Positions 24,158 through 32,542 of a DNA stretch of 32,542 nt are shown one piece after another (positions within the stretch are counted from its first letter, which is position 1; each line of letters starts with the position of its first letter). Made by a program: the position numbers and the translations under genes. The notes under the pieces are model-generated. The model did not search any database. It was not told where the DNA came from and saw only the letters and a list, made by a program, of their open reading frames with translations. Source of the DNA: an uncultured Oscillospiraceae bacterium (GTDB lineage Bacteria; Bacillota; Clostridia; Oscillospirales; Oscillospiraceae); contig CAJFPI010000037.1 in assembly GCA_904398675.1 (NCBI GenBank), positions 1 to 32,542 on the forward strand, written 5' to 3'.

Positions 24158-26590
24158 TTATACCGGCTGGGCCGGCGCGGCGGTAATGCCGTCTGCCGTC
24201 ACTGCAAGGCGGATCACATCCCCGCTCTTCACCACGCCCCGGAGCAGCTGCTCTGCGATCACATCCTCCACCTGCCGCCGGATCAGCCGCCGGAGAGGCC
24301 GCGCTCCCAGCGTTTGATCGAACCCCTCCTGGGCCAGCCGCTCCACGGCCTCCTCCGGGCATTCCAGCCGGAGGCCCAGTGTCTCGGCACGCTGTTCTGT
24401 CTTCTGCAGCAGCCGCCTGGCAATCTCCCGGATATCCTCCTGCTCCAGAGGGCGGAAAACGATGGTCTCATCAATCCGGTTGAGAAACTCCGGGCGGAAT
24501 GTCTTCTTCAGTTGTCCCAGCGCCGCCCGCCGGCCCTCCACAAGGGCGTTTTTTCTGTCCCCCGCGGCAAAGCCCAGGGGCGTGTGGGCCGTGAGCTGGA
24601 CGGCTCCAATGTTGGATGTCATCACCAGCACTGTGTTGCGAAAGTCCACCCGCCGGCCCTGGGCATCGGTGAGAACGCCGTCCTCCATCACCTGCAGAAG
24701 CAGGTTCCATACCTCCTCATGGGCCTTCTCCACCTCGTCCAGCAGCACCACGGAATAGGGTTTCCGCCGTACCTTCTCCGTCAGCTGCCCCCCCTCGTCG
24801 TGCCCCACATAGCCCGGCGGCGCTCCAATCAGCTTGGAGACGCTGTGGGGCTCCCGGTACTCGCTCATATCTATGCGGATGATGGCGCTCTCCCTGCCGA
24901 AAAGCGCCTCTGCCAGCGCCCGGCAGAGCTCGGTTTTTCCCACCCCGGTGGGACCCAGCAGCAGAAAGCTGCCGATGGGCCGGTTGGGGTCGCCGATGCC
25001 CACCCGGCTGCGCCGGATGGAGCGGGCCACGGCGCTGACCGCCTCCTCCTGGCCCACCACCCTTTTGTGGAGCAGCTCCTCCAGCCCCATAAGCCGCTGG
25101 GACTCACCCTCCGTCAGCTGTGTCACCGGCACGCCGGTCCAGACGGAAACAACCGCCGCAATATCCTCCGCCTCCACCTGCGTGCATCCGCCCGAGGCGG
25201 TGCAGTCGGCCAGCTCCGCCTGCCGCTGCACCTCAAAGTCCTGCTCGATATCCCGAAGGCGGGCCGCCTCCTCATAGTTCTGGCTGGCCAGGGCCTGGCT
25301 CTTCTCCCGCCTCAGAGCGGCCAGCTTGTCCTCCAGCGCCCGGCGGTCCGCCGTCATGGGTTCCCGTCCCATCCGCACCTGGGCGGCGGCCTCGTCCACC
25401 AGGTCGATGGCCTTGTCGGGGAGAAAGCGGTCGGTGATGTAGCGGCTGGAGAGATCCACCGCCGCCTCCAGCGCGCTGTCGCTGATGGCCAGGTGGTGAT
25501 GGGCCTCATATTTGTCCCGCACACCCCGCAGAATCGTCAGCGCCCCCTCCCGGTCCGGCTCCTCCACCCGGATGGGCTGAAACCGCCGCTCCAGCGCCGC
25601 GTCCTTTTCAATGTGCTTGCGGTACTCCGCCAGCGTGGTGGCTCCAATGACCCGGATCTCCCCCCGGCCCAGGGCGGGCTTGATGATGTTGCCCGCGTCG
25701 ATGGAGCCCTCCGCACTGCCGGCGCCCACAATGGTATGCAGCTCGTCCAGGAAAAGGATGATGTTGCCGGAGCGGCGCACCTCACCGATGGCGTTTTTCA
25801 CCCGCTCCTCAAACTCCCCCCGATACTTGGTTCCGGCCAGCATGGCAGGGAGATCCAGGGACAGAATCCGCAGGCCCAAAAGCTCCTCCGGCACATCTCC
25901 CAGCACGATCCGCTGGGCAAGCCCCTCCACCACCGCCGTCTTCCCCACCCCCGGCTCGCCGATGAGGACGGGATTATTTTTAGTGCGGCGGCTGAGGATC
26001 TGCACCGCCCGCTGGATCTCCCGCTCCCGCCCCACCACAGGGTCCAGCCTGCCCATCCGTGCCGCGGCGGTGAGGTCGGAGGCATATTCGTTCAGGGTCT
26101 TGTTGCGTCCGTCGTCCCGAATGGCTGCACGGGCCGGCTCCTGGAGGGGCCGCGCCTGGGGGCTGAGCCGCTGGAGCAACTGGGACTGCAGCCGCCGCAC
26201 ATCCACCCCGCCGCCGCGCATCAGGCGGACGGCCATGTTGTTTCCCTCCCGCAAAATCCCCAGCAGGAGGTGCTCCGTCCCCACATAGCTGTTGGTGCGC
26301 AGGGCCTCGCCAGCGGCAAACTCAATGGCCCGGCGGGCCTTCGGCGTCAGGCCCTGAACCGGCGCCGCTCCAGGAAGCCCCATTCCCGCGCTGCGAACCA
26401 GTGTCTGACGCAGCTGCTGACGGTCCAGCCCCTGTTCCCGCAGCAGCCGGCAGGCGCCGCCCGCCTCCTCCCCCAAAAGTCCCAGGAGCAGGTGCTCCGT
26501 CCCCACATAGCTGTGGCCCAGGCTCTCTGCCGCCTCGTGGCTCAGCCGCAGCACGTTGTGGGCCCGGGGGGTGAATCGGTTTTCACTCAT
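24158..26590 (-). CDS. clpC: ClpC-type AAA+ ATPase (Hsp100)
   Basis: Start [39 protein letters not shown] (Clp N-domain repeats), Walker A GEPGVGKT and [11 protein letters not shown]-like linker [14 protein letters not shown]. Track N-terminal extension rejected. Confidence 0.93.
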   Translation of the reverse strand: MSENRFTPRAHNVLRLSHEAAESLGHSYVGTEHLLLGLLGEEAGGACRLLREQGLDRQQLRQTLVRSAGMGLPGAAPVQGLTPKARRAIEFAAGEALRTNSYVGTEHLLLGILREGNNMAVRLMRGGGVDVRRLQSQLLQRLSPQARPLQEPARAAIRDDGRNKTLNEYASDLTAAARMGRLDPVVGREREIQRAVQILSRRTKNNPVLIGEPGVGKTAVVEGLAQRIVLGDVPEELLGLRILSLDLPAMLAGTKYRGEFEERVKNAIGEVRRSGNIILFLDELHTIVGAGSAEGSIDAGNIIKPALGRGEIRVIGATTLAEYRKHIEKDAALERRFQPIRVEEPDREGALTILRGVRDKYEAHHHLAISDSALEAAVDLSSRYITDRFLPDKAIDLVDEAAAQVRMGREPMTADRRALEDKLAALRREKSQALASQNYEEAARLRDIEQDFEVQRQAELADCTASGGCTQVEAEDIAAVVSVWTGVPVTQLTEGESQRLMGLEELLHKRVVGQEEAVSAVARSIRRSRVGIGDPNRPIGSFLLLGPTGVGKTELCRALAEALFGRESAIIRIDMSEYREPHSVSKLIGAPPGYVGHDEGGQLTEKVRRKPYSVVLLDEVEKAHEEVWNLLLQVMEDGVLTDAQGRRVDFRNTVLVMTSNIGAVQLTAHTPLGFAAGDRKNALVEGRRAALGQLKKTFRPEFLNRIDETIVFRPLEQEDIREIARRLLQKTEQRAETLGLRLECPEEAVERLAQEGFDQTLGARPLRRLIRRQVEDVIAEQLLRGVVKSGDVIRLAVTADGITAAPAQPV

Positions 26591-26742
26591 AGGACGTCTC
26601 CTCCGTTGCATCTGATCTCTCCCCGCGGCCGGGGAGGCGGGTATCCGGATGTAGTATCCCCTAAAGTCTCCCATTTTAAGCCTGTGGGGCGGGATCTCCC
26701 TCCCTCCATGGCTTGCACGGCGAAAATTCCATGATTTCACCC

Positions 26743-26770
26743 TTGCATTTTTGCGGTTTCGTGTTACAAT
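26743..26770 (+). promoter_or_regulatory. Sigma-A-like promoter for ferredoxin
   Basis: TTGCAT - 16 bp - TACAAT. Confidence 0.5.
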
Positions 26771-26805
26771 GTAGGTACAATCTAACCGATAATGGAGGTA
26801 CAATC

Positions 26806-26976
26806 ATGGCTCACAAGATTACCGACGCCTGCGTCAGCTGCGGCACCTGCGCCGAGAACTGCCCCGTCGAGGCCATCTCCCAGGGCGATACCCAGTATGT
26901 CATCGATGCGGATACCTGCGTGGACTGCGGCGCCTGCGCTGCCAACTGCCCTGTTGACGCTATCGTGGCCGAGTAA
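26806..26976 (+). CDS. 2[4Fe-4S] ferredoxin
   Basis: MAHKITDACVSCGTCAENCPVEAISQGDTQYVIDADTCVDCGACAANCPVDAIVAE. Confidence 0.97.
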   Translation: MAHKITDACVSCGTCAENCPVEAISQGDTQYVIDADTCVDCGACAANCPVDAIVAE

Positions 26977-26996
26977 TCCAATCCGGCTTACATACG

Positions 26997-27026
26997 AAAA
27001 GAGCGCGCCGCTCGGCGCGCTCTTTT
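26997..27026 (+). terminator. Intrinsic terminator after ferredoxin
   Basis: AAAAGAGCGCGCCG-CTC-GGCGCGCTCTTTTTT. Confidence 0.9.
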
Positions 27027-27145
27027 TTATTGTGCACCCCGCCGCAGGATGTCCCTGCGCCGCCTTTGGCGGCCCTGCCTGAAATCCCGGTTTCATGATC
27101 TGGGGCAGTCCATCTGCGCAGCGCCCCCTGCGGGGCGACTGTGCA

Positions 27146-27358
27146 TCATCGCGGCGTCTCTCCGTCTGTCCCCGGGACAAACAGGGCGTCTACCGTGGTG
27201 CCCAGCTCCCGGGCCAGGCGGAAGGCCAGGGCCAGGGTGGGGTCGTATTTGTTGTTCTCAATGGCGTTTACCGTCTGCCGGGTGACGCCGCACCGCCGGG
27301 CCAGCTCCTCCTGGGACATGGCCAGTGCCTTCCGTTTCTCCCGAATGGCGTTTTCCAT
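27146..27358 (-). CDS. XRE-family HTH transcriptional regulator
   Basis: MENAIREKRKALAMSQEELARRCGVTRQTVNAIENNKYDPTLALAFRLARELGTTVDALF. Confidence 0.93.
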   Translation of the reverse strand: MENAIREKRKALAMSQEELARRCGVTRQTVNAIENNKYDPTLALAFRLARELGTTVDALFVPGTDGETPR

Positions 27359-27359
27359 A

Positions 27360-27692
27360 TCAGCCTCCGTACCTCCGCCTGTATACCGCCAGGCTGATGG
27401 CGTACACAAAGGAGATTACCGCCAGCTGCACAAAGGGGTTGTTGCCCTCCATGGGCAGGCCGTGGGCGATGGAGCGGTACACCCCGCAGATCATGTCCAG
27501 CACCAGGGAACCTATCGTGATGTAGAGGGTGGTGCCGCTGGCCCGGGCAATGATCTCCCGCCGCCGCTCGTCCCCCTTTTGGGCCATGGACACCATCATA
27601 AACACCACGGAGAACATGCACCCCAGCAGAAACACCATCCCCAGGATCCCTAAGAGCGAAGTCCAGACGCTTTCCATGTTGCCTCCATCCAT
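27360..27692 (-). CDS. Small membrane protein paired with the HTH regulator
   Basis: 110 aa, several hydrophobic segments; stop immediately precedes the HTH start (one transcriptional unit). Start could be the internal MESVWTS. Confidence 0.75.
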   Translation of the reverse strand: MDGGNMESVWTSLLGILGMVFLLGCMFSVVFMMVSMAQKGDERRREIIARASGTTLYITIGSLVLDMICGVYRSIAHGLPMEGNNPFVQLAVISFVYAISLAVYRRRYGG

Positions 27693-27711
27693 ATCCTGTC
27701 TCCATCCTTTC

Positions 27712-27786
27712 TGTCAAAGTGTAAAATTCTTTTGACATTTTGAGGATAGCACGCCGTCCGCGAAATGTCAATAGTTTTTTACATTT
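27712..27786 (-). promoter_or_regulatory. Promoter with paired inverted-repeat operators for the HTH/membrane-protein operon
   Basis: Minus strand TTGACA (27771-27766) - 17 bp - TATCCT (27748-27743); operator-like sites TGTAAAattcttTTGACA (27720-27737) and TGTCAAtagtttTTTACA (27766-27783). Confidence 0.65.
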
Positions 27787-27867
27787 TTGTTTTCTCCCGC
27801 CTGCCTCTTGTCAGCGCCGGGGCTTTCCGGTACAATAGGGGAAAGCGCTGGAAAAGGGGGTGCCGAG

Positions 27868-28602
27868 ATGGAACGGATGGACCGGCTCTGGCCGGAGGGG
27901 CCTGTTTTTTACTATGATGACGCCCTCTTCCCCCCGGGGACGGACGCCTTCCTCCTGGGGGACTTTGCCCGGCCAAAGCCGGGACAGGCCGTCTGCGATC
28001 TGGGGGCCGGCACGGGGCTCATCGGCCTTCTCCTGCTCTCAAGGGTCCCCTCCCTCTCCCTCCACTGCGTGGAGCTCTCCCAGCCGGCTCTCCGCCTGGC
28101 GGAAAAGACGTATACCGCCAACAGACTGGACGCGGCCTGCCATCTGGCGGACCTGCGGGCGCTGGAGGGGGTGCTCCCGGCGGGCGGATTCCACCTGGTG
28201 GTGTCCAATCCCCCCTATTTCCCGGTGGGAGGGGGACCTGCCGCCGCCGGTCAGGCCCGGCAGACTGCCCGCAGCGAGGCGGCCTGCACCATCCAGGATC
28301 TGTGCCGCGCCGCCGCCCGGCTGCTGCGCTGGGGCGGCGCCCTGGCGGTGGTCTACCGGCCGGAGCGGCTGGTGGATCTCATGGAGGCCATGCGGCAGAG
28401 CGGCCTGGAGCCCAAGCGGCTGCGCCTGGTGCAGCACGCCCCGGGGCATACCCCTTCCCTGGCGCTTGTGGAGGGGCGGCGGGGCGGAAAACCGGGGCTC
28501 CGGGTGGAGCCGCCCCTTTTCCTGCACCACGCCGACGGGACGGACACCTCCGAGCTCCGCCGGATCTACTTTCGTGATGTTTCCCTGAGAAAGGAGCCAT
28601 AG
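27868..28602 (+). CDS. trmN6: tRNA1(Val) (adenine(37)-N6)-methyltransferase-like SAM methyltransferase (TrmN6 family)
   Basis: QAVCDLGAGTGLIGLLLL, FHLVVSNPPYFPVG (NPPY); directly upstream of rsmI. Confidence 0.85.
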   Translation: MERMDRLWPEGPVFYYDDALFPPGTDAFLLGDFARPKPGQAVCDLGAGTGLIGLLLLSRVPSLSLHCVELSQPALRLAEKTYTANRLDAACHLADLRALEGVLPAGGFHLVVSNPPYFPVGGGPAAAGQARQTARSEAACTIQDLCRAAARLLRWGGALAVVYRPERLVDLMEAMRQSGLEPKRLRLVQHAPGHTPSLALVEGRRGGKPGLRVEPPLFLHHADGTDTSELRRIYFRDVSLRKEP

Positions 28603-28604
28603 CC

Positions 28605-29441
28605 ATGGCAGGAACGCTGTATCTTGTGGCCACTCCCATCGGAAACCTGGGTGACTTCAGCCCCCGGGCGGTGGAGACGCTGCAGGCGGTGGACTTTATC
28701 GCCGCCGAGGACACCCGGGTCACCCGAAAGCTCCTCACCCACTTTGACATCAAAAAGCCCCTGGTGAGCTACCACCAGCACAACCATGTCACCGCCGGGC
28801 AGGCCATTCTGGAGCGGCTTTTGGCCGGGGAGACCTGCGCCCTGGTCACCGACGCGGGCATGCCCGCCATCAGCGATCCCGGCGAGGACCTGGTGCGGCT
28901 GTGCGGGGCGCACCAGGTGGAGGTGCTGGCCGTCCCGGGGTGCAGCGCGCTGGTGTGCGCCCTGGCCCTCTCGGGCCTGCCCACCGGCCGGTTTACCTTT
29001 GAGGGCTTTCTCACCACCAACAAAAAAAACCGCCGGGAACATCTCCAGTCCCTGGCGGATGAGCGGCGCACCATGGTGTTCTATGAGGCGCCCCACAAGC
29101 TCCGCGCCACCCTGCAGGACCTGCTGGACACATTGGGGGACCGCCCCCTGGCCCTCTGCCGGGAGCTGAGCAAGCTCCACGAGGAGACCATCCGCACCAC
29201 CCTCTCCCAGGCTGTGGCCCGCTATGAGGAGGAGCCGCCCCGGGGGGAGTTTGTCCTGGTGGTGGGCGGCGCGCCGGAGGCGGAGGCGGCCCCGGCCGTC
29301 ACCCTGGAGGAGGGCGTCCAGCAGGTGCTCCGCCGCCGGGCGGAGGGGATGCGGCTGAAGGACGCGGCAAAGGCCGTGGCGGAGGAGACGGGGCTGAGCA
29401 AAAACGAGCTGTACGCCGCCGCGGCCAGGGCCCAGGCGTAG
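28605..29441 (+). CDS. rsmI: 16S rRNA (cytidine(1402)-2'-O)-methyltransferase RsmI
   Basis: GTLYLVATPIGNLGDFSPRAVETL, AEDTRVTRKLLTHFDI, LVTDAGMPAISDPGEDLV, FYEAPHKL. Confidence 0.95.
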   Translation: MAGTLYLVATPIGNLGDFSPRAVETLQAVDFIAAEDTRVTRKLLTHFDIKKPLVSYHQHNHVTAGQAILERLLAGETCALVTDAGMPAISDPGEDLVRLCGAHQVEVLAVPGCSALVCALALSGLPTGRFTFEGFLTTNKKNRREHLQSLADERRTMVFYEAPHKLRATLQDLLDTLGDRPLALCRELSKLHEETIRTTLSQAVARYEEEPPRGEFVLVVGGAPEAEAAPAVTLEEGVQQVLRRRAEGMRLKDAAKAVAEETGLSKNELYAAAARAQA

Positions 29442-29655
29442 CCCCTCCGCCCGGAGGGCAAGTGAAATGCCCCCAAAGGCCTGTCCGGCCGATTTACAGC
29501 CGTCAGAGCACGAAAGACAGCGGTAGTTAAAAAACTCCCTTCAGGCGCACCACGAGCACAGGCAAAAGCCGGGGCACAGGAAGTTTCGCGTATGTGGGCC
29601 GTCCCGACCCATGCGCTTGGATCTCATGGCCGCGCCGCTGAAAGCGGCACATGGC

Positions 29656-29687
29656 CAATTTTGCTATGTTTTTATATAGCAAAATTG
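29656..29687. other. AT-rich perfect 12-bp hairpin within copy B element region
   Basis: CAATTTTGCTAT-GTTTTTAT-ATAGCAAAATTG. Confidence 0.8.
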
Positions 29688-29701
29688 TGTTGCGCGAGGG
29701 G

Positions 29702-29724
29702 GAGCTCGAGGGGGCAAAGCCCGC
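29702..29724 (+). repeat. Copy B of dispersed intergenic 23-mer GAGCTCGAGGGGGCAAAGCCCGC
   Basis: Identical to 6475-6497. Confidence 0.85.
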
Positions 29725-29830
29725 CTCGAATAGGATCAAATGCCCCGCAAAGCCTTGCTGCGCAAGGCGTGCGGCAAGCGCAGCGAGGACTTTCCTGCGG
29801 CGCAGCAGCGGGAAAGTAACGGCATTTTTC

Positions 29831-29870
29831 GGGCAGTCAAAAAAGTCCTTCGGGACTTTTTTGACTGCCC
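29831..29870. terminator. Perfect 18-bp stem with UUCG tetraloop, bidirectional terminator-like
   Basis: GGGCAGTCAAAAAAGTCC-TTCG-GGACTTTTTTGACTGCCC. Confidence 0.75.
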
Positions 29871-29879
29871 GTACTTTTT

Positions 29880-31298
29880 TCATGAGTTTTTATCGTTGAT
29901 GGGCCGCCGGATCAAAAGCTCCTTCAGCGCCCGCCAGTTGAAGGGCCAGAGGGGGTACATATACCCCTTTCCGGCGATAGGCTTTGTGGTAAAGAGCAGC
30001 ACCAGCCACAGCACCATCCCGATCCCGAATCCCCACCAGTCCCACAGGGCGATGAGCAGCAGCAGCACCACCCGCATGATCTTGAAGGCGTAGCCCATTT
30101 CAAAGCTGGGCTGGGCGAAGGAGGCGATGGACACGTAGGCCATATATACCAGCACCTCCGGCACCAGCCACCGGGCCTGGACGGCAAAATCCCCCAATAT
30201 CAGGGCGCCGATCATGGAAAAGGAGTTGCTGAGGACGTCGGGGGTGTTGAGGGAGGCCAGTTTCAGCAGGTCAATGATAAACTCCACCAGCAGCAGCTGC
30301 ACCAGGAGGGGGACATGCCCCATCTCCTCCACGGTGATGAACTGCAGCCATTCCGGCACATTGTGGGGGCTCTTGGCCAGAAGATACCACACCGGAGTGA
30401 CGATCAGGGACATCAGGAACACCGCCATGCGGATATAGCGGAAATAGGTACCCACCAGAGGCGGGAAGTAGAAATCGTTGGCCTCCTCCATGAAGTCGAA
30501 GAAGTGGGTGGGGAGCAGCATCACGGAGGAGGAGTTGTCCACCAGCAGCACCACATGCCCCTCCATGATGCAGGCGGTGGCGGTGTCCGGCCGCTCGGTG
30601 TAGCGGACCTTTGGAAAGGGATTGTACCACTGGGGCGTCATCATGGATTCCGCCACACTCTCCTGGCTCATGGCGGCGGCGCCGATGTCGATGCGCTTAA
30701 GCTTTCCCCGGACCTCCTCCAGGAGATCCCGGTCCACCCGGTCCTCCATATAGGCCAGCACCACGTCGGTGCGGCCGGTGCGGCCCACCTGGCGGCTCTC
30801 CAGGGTGAGGTTTTCGTCCCGGATGCGCCGGCGGATCAGAGAGGTGTTTTTCAGCAGGATTTCCACAAACCCGTCATGGGATCCCCGGAGCACCCGGCCG
30901 TTGGTGGGCTCCTGGACCTCCCGCCCGGGGAAGGTCTTGGCGTCGATCAGGGCGCAGCGGTCAAACCCCTCCACCACCAGGGCCGTCTTTCCCAGGAAGA
31001 CGCCGGTGAGGATCTTCCTCACCTGATTTTCCGCGCTGACCTCGCCGAAGGTGATATACCGGTCAATGAGCTGCTGCATGTCCTGAAGCTGTGCCATCTG
31101 ATCCTCTGTCACGGACAGCAGAAAGGAGAGCATGCGCTCAATCACTCCGTCATCTCCGTACCCGTCCACCACATACAGCCTCGCTCTGACTCCGCCGATG
31201 ACAAGATCCCGGGAGATCACATCAAAGTTTCGTCCCACGCCGATCTTTTCATCCAGCACCGCCTGATTCTCCTGCAGGCTGGCCGACAACTGCTCCAT
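29880..31298 (-). CDS. GerA-family spore germination protein, SpoVAF-like
   Basis: ISRDLVIGGVRARLYVVDGYGDD, SHDGFVEILLKNTSLIRRRIRDENLTLE, GRTGRTDVVLAYMEDRVD, RYTERPDTATACIMEGHVVLLVDNSSSVMLLPT, C-terminal TM segments. Confidence 0.9.
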   Translation of the reverse strand: MEQLSASLQENQAVLDEKIGVGRNFDVISRDLVIGGVRARLYVVDGYGDDGVIERMLSFLLSVTEDQMAQLQDMQQLIDRYITFGEVSAENQVRKILTGVFLGKTALVVEGFDRCALIDAKTFPGREVQEPTNGRVLRGSHDGFVEILLKNTSLIRRRIRDENLTLESRQVGRTGRTDVVLAYMEDRVDRDLLEEVRGKLKRIDIGAAAMSQESVAESMMTPQWYNPFPKVRYTERPDTATACIMEGHVVLLVDNSSSVMLLPTHFFDFMEEANDFYFPPLVGTYFRYIRMAVFLMSLIVTPVWYLLAKSPHNVPEWLQFITVEEMGHVPLLVQLLLVEFIIDLLKLASLNTPDVLSNSFSMIGALILGDFAVQARWLVPEVLVYMAYVSIASFAQPSFEMGYAFKIMRVVLLLLIALWDWWGFGIGMVLWLVLLFTTKPIAGKGYMYPLWPFNWRALKELLIRRPINDKNS

Positions 31299-31325
31299 AG
31301 CACGCCTCCTGTTGGCAATTTTGCC

Positions 31326-31355
31326 TAGTATGTGTTCCGGAGGCCGGTTTTATGC
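31326..31355 (-). promoter_or_regulatory. Candidate sigma-G (or sigma-F) promoter of the SpoVAF-like gene
   Basis: Minus strand GCATA - 18 bp - CATACTA, matching GHATR-N17/18-CATNHTA; 28 bp upstream of ATG; RBS AGGAGG follows. Confidence 0.65.
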
Positions 31356-31359
31356 CGGA

Positions 31360-31398
31360 AAAACCCGCCCTGATCCCGTGGGAAACAGGGCGGGTTTT
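31360..31398 (-). terminator. Intrinsic terminator downstream of the SLH remnant
   Basis: AAAACCCGCCCTG ... CAGGGCGGGTTTT, perfect 13-bp stem with flanking A/T tract. Confidence 0.8.
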
Positions 31399-31413
31399 GT
31401 CTGTCCGGTCCGG

Positions 31414-31623
31414 TTACTGGGCCAGATCCCGGTAGAGGAAGGTGACGATCTGCCCCCGGGTGCAGGTGGAGTCGGGGGAGAAGGTGGTGTCGCTGGTACC
31501 GGTGGTGATGCCCTCGCTGACGGCCCAGGCCACGGCCTGTGCGTAGTCCGCGTCGGCGGCCACGTCGGTGAAGTCGGCGGCCTCGGCCTCCGGCTCCTCC
31601 GCCAGTTTCCAGAGGTAGGTCAC
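31414..31623 (-). pseudogene. Truncated SLH-domain remnant
   Basis: VTYLWKLAEEPEAEAADFTDVAADADYAQAVAWAVSEGITTGTSDTTFSPDSTCTRGQIVTFLYRDLAQ*: end of one SLH repeat plus one full repeat, no signal peptide; in-frame stop lies a few codons upstream next to the tex stop. Confidence 0.6.
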
Positions 31624-31657
31624 AACGCGCTGTCCGCCCGGCGGCCCGTTGTCTCAC

Positions 31658-32542
31658 TCAATTGTCCGGCACCTGTTTCATGCTGAGGCCGATGCGCTTT
31701 TTCCTCTCGTCCACCTCCAGCACCACCACCTTCACCACGTCCCCTACGCTGACAGCCTCCGAGGGGTGCCGGATGAATTTCCGGGAGATCTGGGAGATGT
31801 GGACCAGGCCGTCCTGGTGGACGCCGATATCCACAAAGGCACCGAAGTCGATGACGTTGCGCACCGTGCCGGTGAGGACCATCCCCGGTTTCAGGTCCTT
31901 GATCTCCAGCACGTCGGTGCGGAGGATGGGGGGCGGCAGCTCGTCCCGGGGGTCCCGGCCGGGTTTCTGGAGCTCCGCCGCCACGTCCTGCAGCGTGGGC
32001 ACCCCCACGCCGCACCGCTCCGCCAGATTCTCCAGCCCCGCCTGCTCCATCCGCTTTTTCAGATCCGCCAGCCGCCCGGCGGCCACATCGGCCAGGGTGT
32101 ACCCCGTCTCCTCCAGGAGCTTTTCCGCCGCGGCGTAGCTCTCCGGGTGGACGGCGGTGTTGTCCAGCACGTTCTTGCTCTCCGGCACCCGCAGGAAACC
32201 GGCGCACTGCTCAAATGCCTTAGGCCCCACCTTGGGCACCTTCAAAATCTGTTTCCGGGTGGTAAAGGCCCCATTCTCCTCCCGGTACAGGACGATATTT
32301 TTCGCTGTGGTTGCGTTCAGGCCCGCCACCCGGGTGAGGAGGGAGGGGGAGGCGGTGTTTACATCCACACCCACGGCGTTGACGCAGTCCTCCACCACGG
32401 CGCCCAGGGCCTCATCCAGCCGCGTGGGGGGCATGTCGTGCTGATACGGTCCCACACCGATGGCCTTGGGATCGATCTTCACCAGCTCCGCCAGGGGGTC
32501 CTGGAGGCGCCGGGCGATGGACACGGCGCTGCGGAGGTTCAC
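31658..32542 (-). CDS. tex: Tex-family RNA-binding transcription accessory protein, C-terminal part (5' end outside window)
   Basis: [47 protein letters not shown] (HhH), S1 domain [34 protein letters not shown]. Confidence 0.95.
   Translation of the reverse strand: MNLRSAVSIARRLQDPLAELVKIDPKAIGVGPYQHDMPPTRLDEALGAVVEDCVNAVGVDVNTASPSLLTRVAGLNATTAKNIVLYREENGAFTTRKQILKVPKVGPKAFEQCAGFLRVPESKNVLDNTAVHPESYAAAEKLLEETGYTLADVAAGRLADLKKRMEQAGLENLAERCGVGVPTLQDVAAELQKPGRDPRDELPPPILRTDVLEIKDLKPGMVLTGTVRNVIDFGAFVDIGVHQDGLVHISQISRKFIRHPSEAVSVGDVVKVVVLEVDERKKRIGLSMKQVPDN

Noticed and set aside
24101-26734. 877-aa plus-strand ORF antisense to clpC
   Set aside because: Shadow ORF of a GC-rich gene; H/Q/P-rich translation without family features.
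26591-26803. 71-aa N-terminal extension of ClpC in the ORF track
   Set aside because: Clp N-domain begins at [14 protein letters not shown] (26590); the extension has no ClpC similarity and overlaps the divergent ferredoxin promoter.
29527-29883. 118-aa minus-strand ORF in the rsmI-spoVAF interval (MKKVRAVKKVPKDFFDCPK...)
   Set aside because: Starts inside the terminator hairpin and runs through the repeat and hairpins; no RBS seen and low protein plausibility. Better explained as reading through a structured repeat.
1-32542. CRISPR arrays, tRNA/rRNA genes, prophage, transposase or integrase genes
   Set aside because: No regular repeat-spacer array, tRNA-like cloverleaf, rRNA sequence or recombinase motif was seen in either strand by eye.

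Overview
High-GC window (probably an Oscillospiraceae-like clostridium; inferred from gene content and codon bias only) with about 30 supported protein-coding genes, no rRNA, tRNA or CRISPR, and several well-formed intrinsic terminators. Order: a partial GreA/GreB-like 3' end; a phosphate operon (pstSCAB-phoU, minus) divergent from a BceRS-BceAB-type antimicrobial-peptide module (plus) that ends in two lipoproteins; mobA; a convergent three-gene, translationally coupled molybdoenzyme operon (4Fe-4S subunit, FAD/NAD(P) oxidoreductase, and a DMSO-reductase-family catalytic subunit carrying an apparent N-terminal TorD-like chaperone domain); a large membrane protein; an MBL-fold hydrolase; an alpha/beta hydrolase; a PhnD-like orphan binding lipoprotein; spoIIID; a small Cys/Pro-rich ORF with a sigma-K-like promoter; an LCP protein; an SLH-transglutaminase protein; a ClpC-type ATPase; a ferredoxin; an HTH/membrane-protein pair with paired operators; trmN6-rsmI; a GerA/SpoVAF-family protein with a sigma-G-like promoter; an SLH remnant; and partial tex. 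The least explained signals are: (1) a dispersed structured intergenic element, two copies sharing a perfect 23-mer plus a terminal hairpin; (2) the TorD-Mo catalytic fusion operon; (3) the small ORF with a sigma-K-like promoter next to spoIIID; (4) the paired 18-bp operators at the HTH/membrane-protein promoter. Everything was read by eye; no database search was run.
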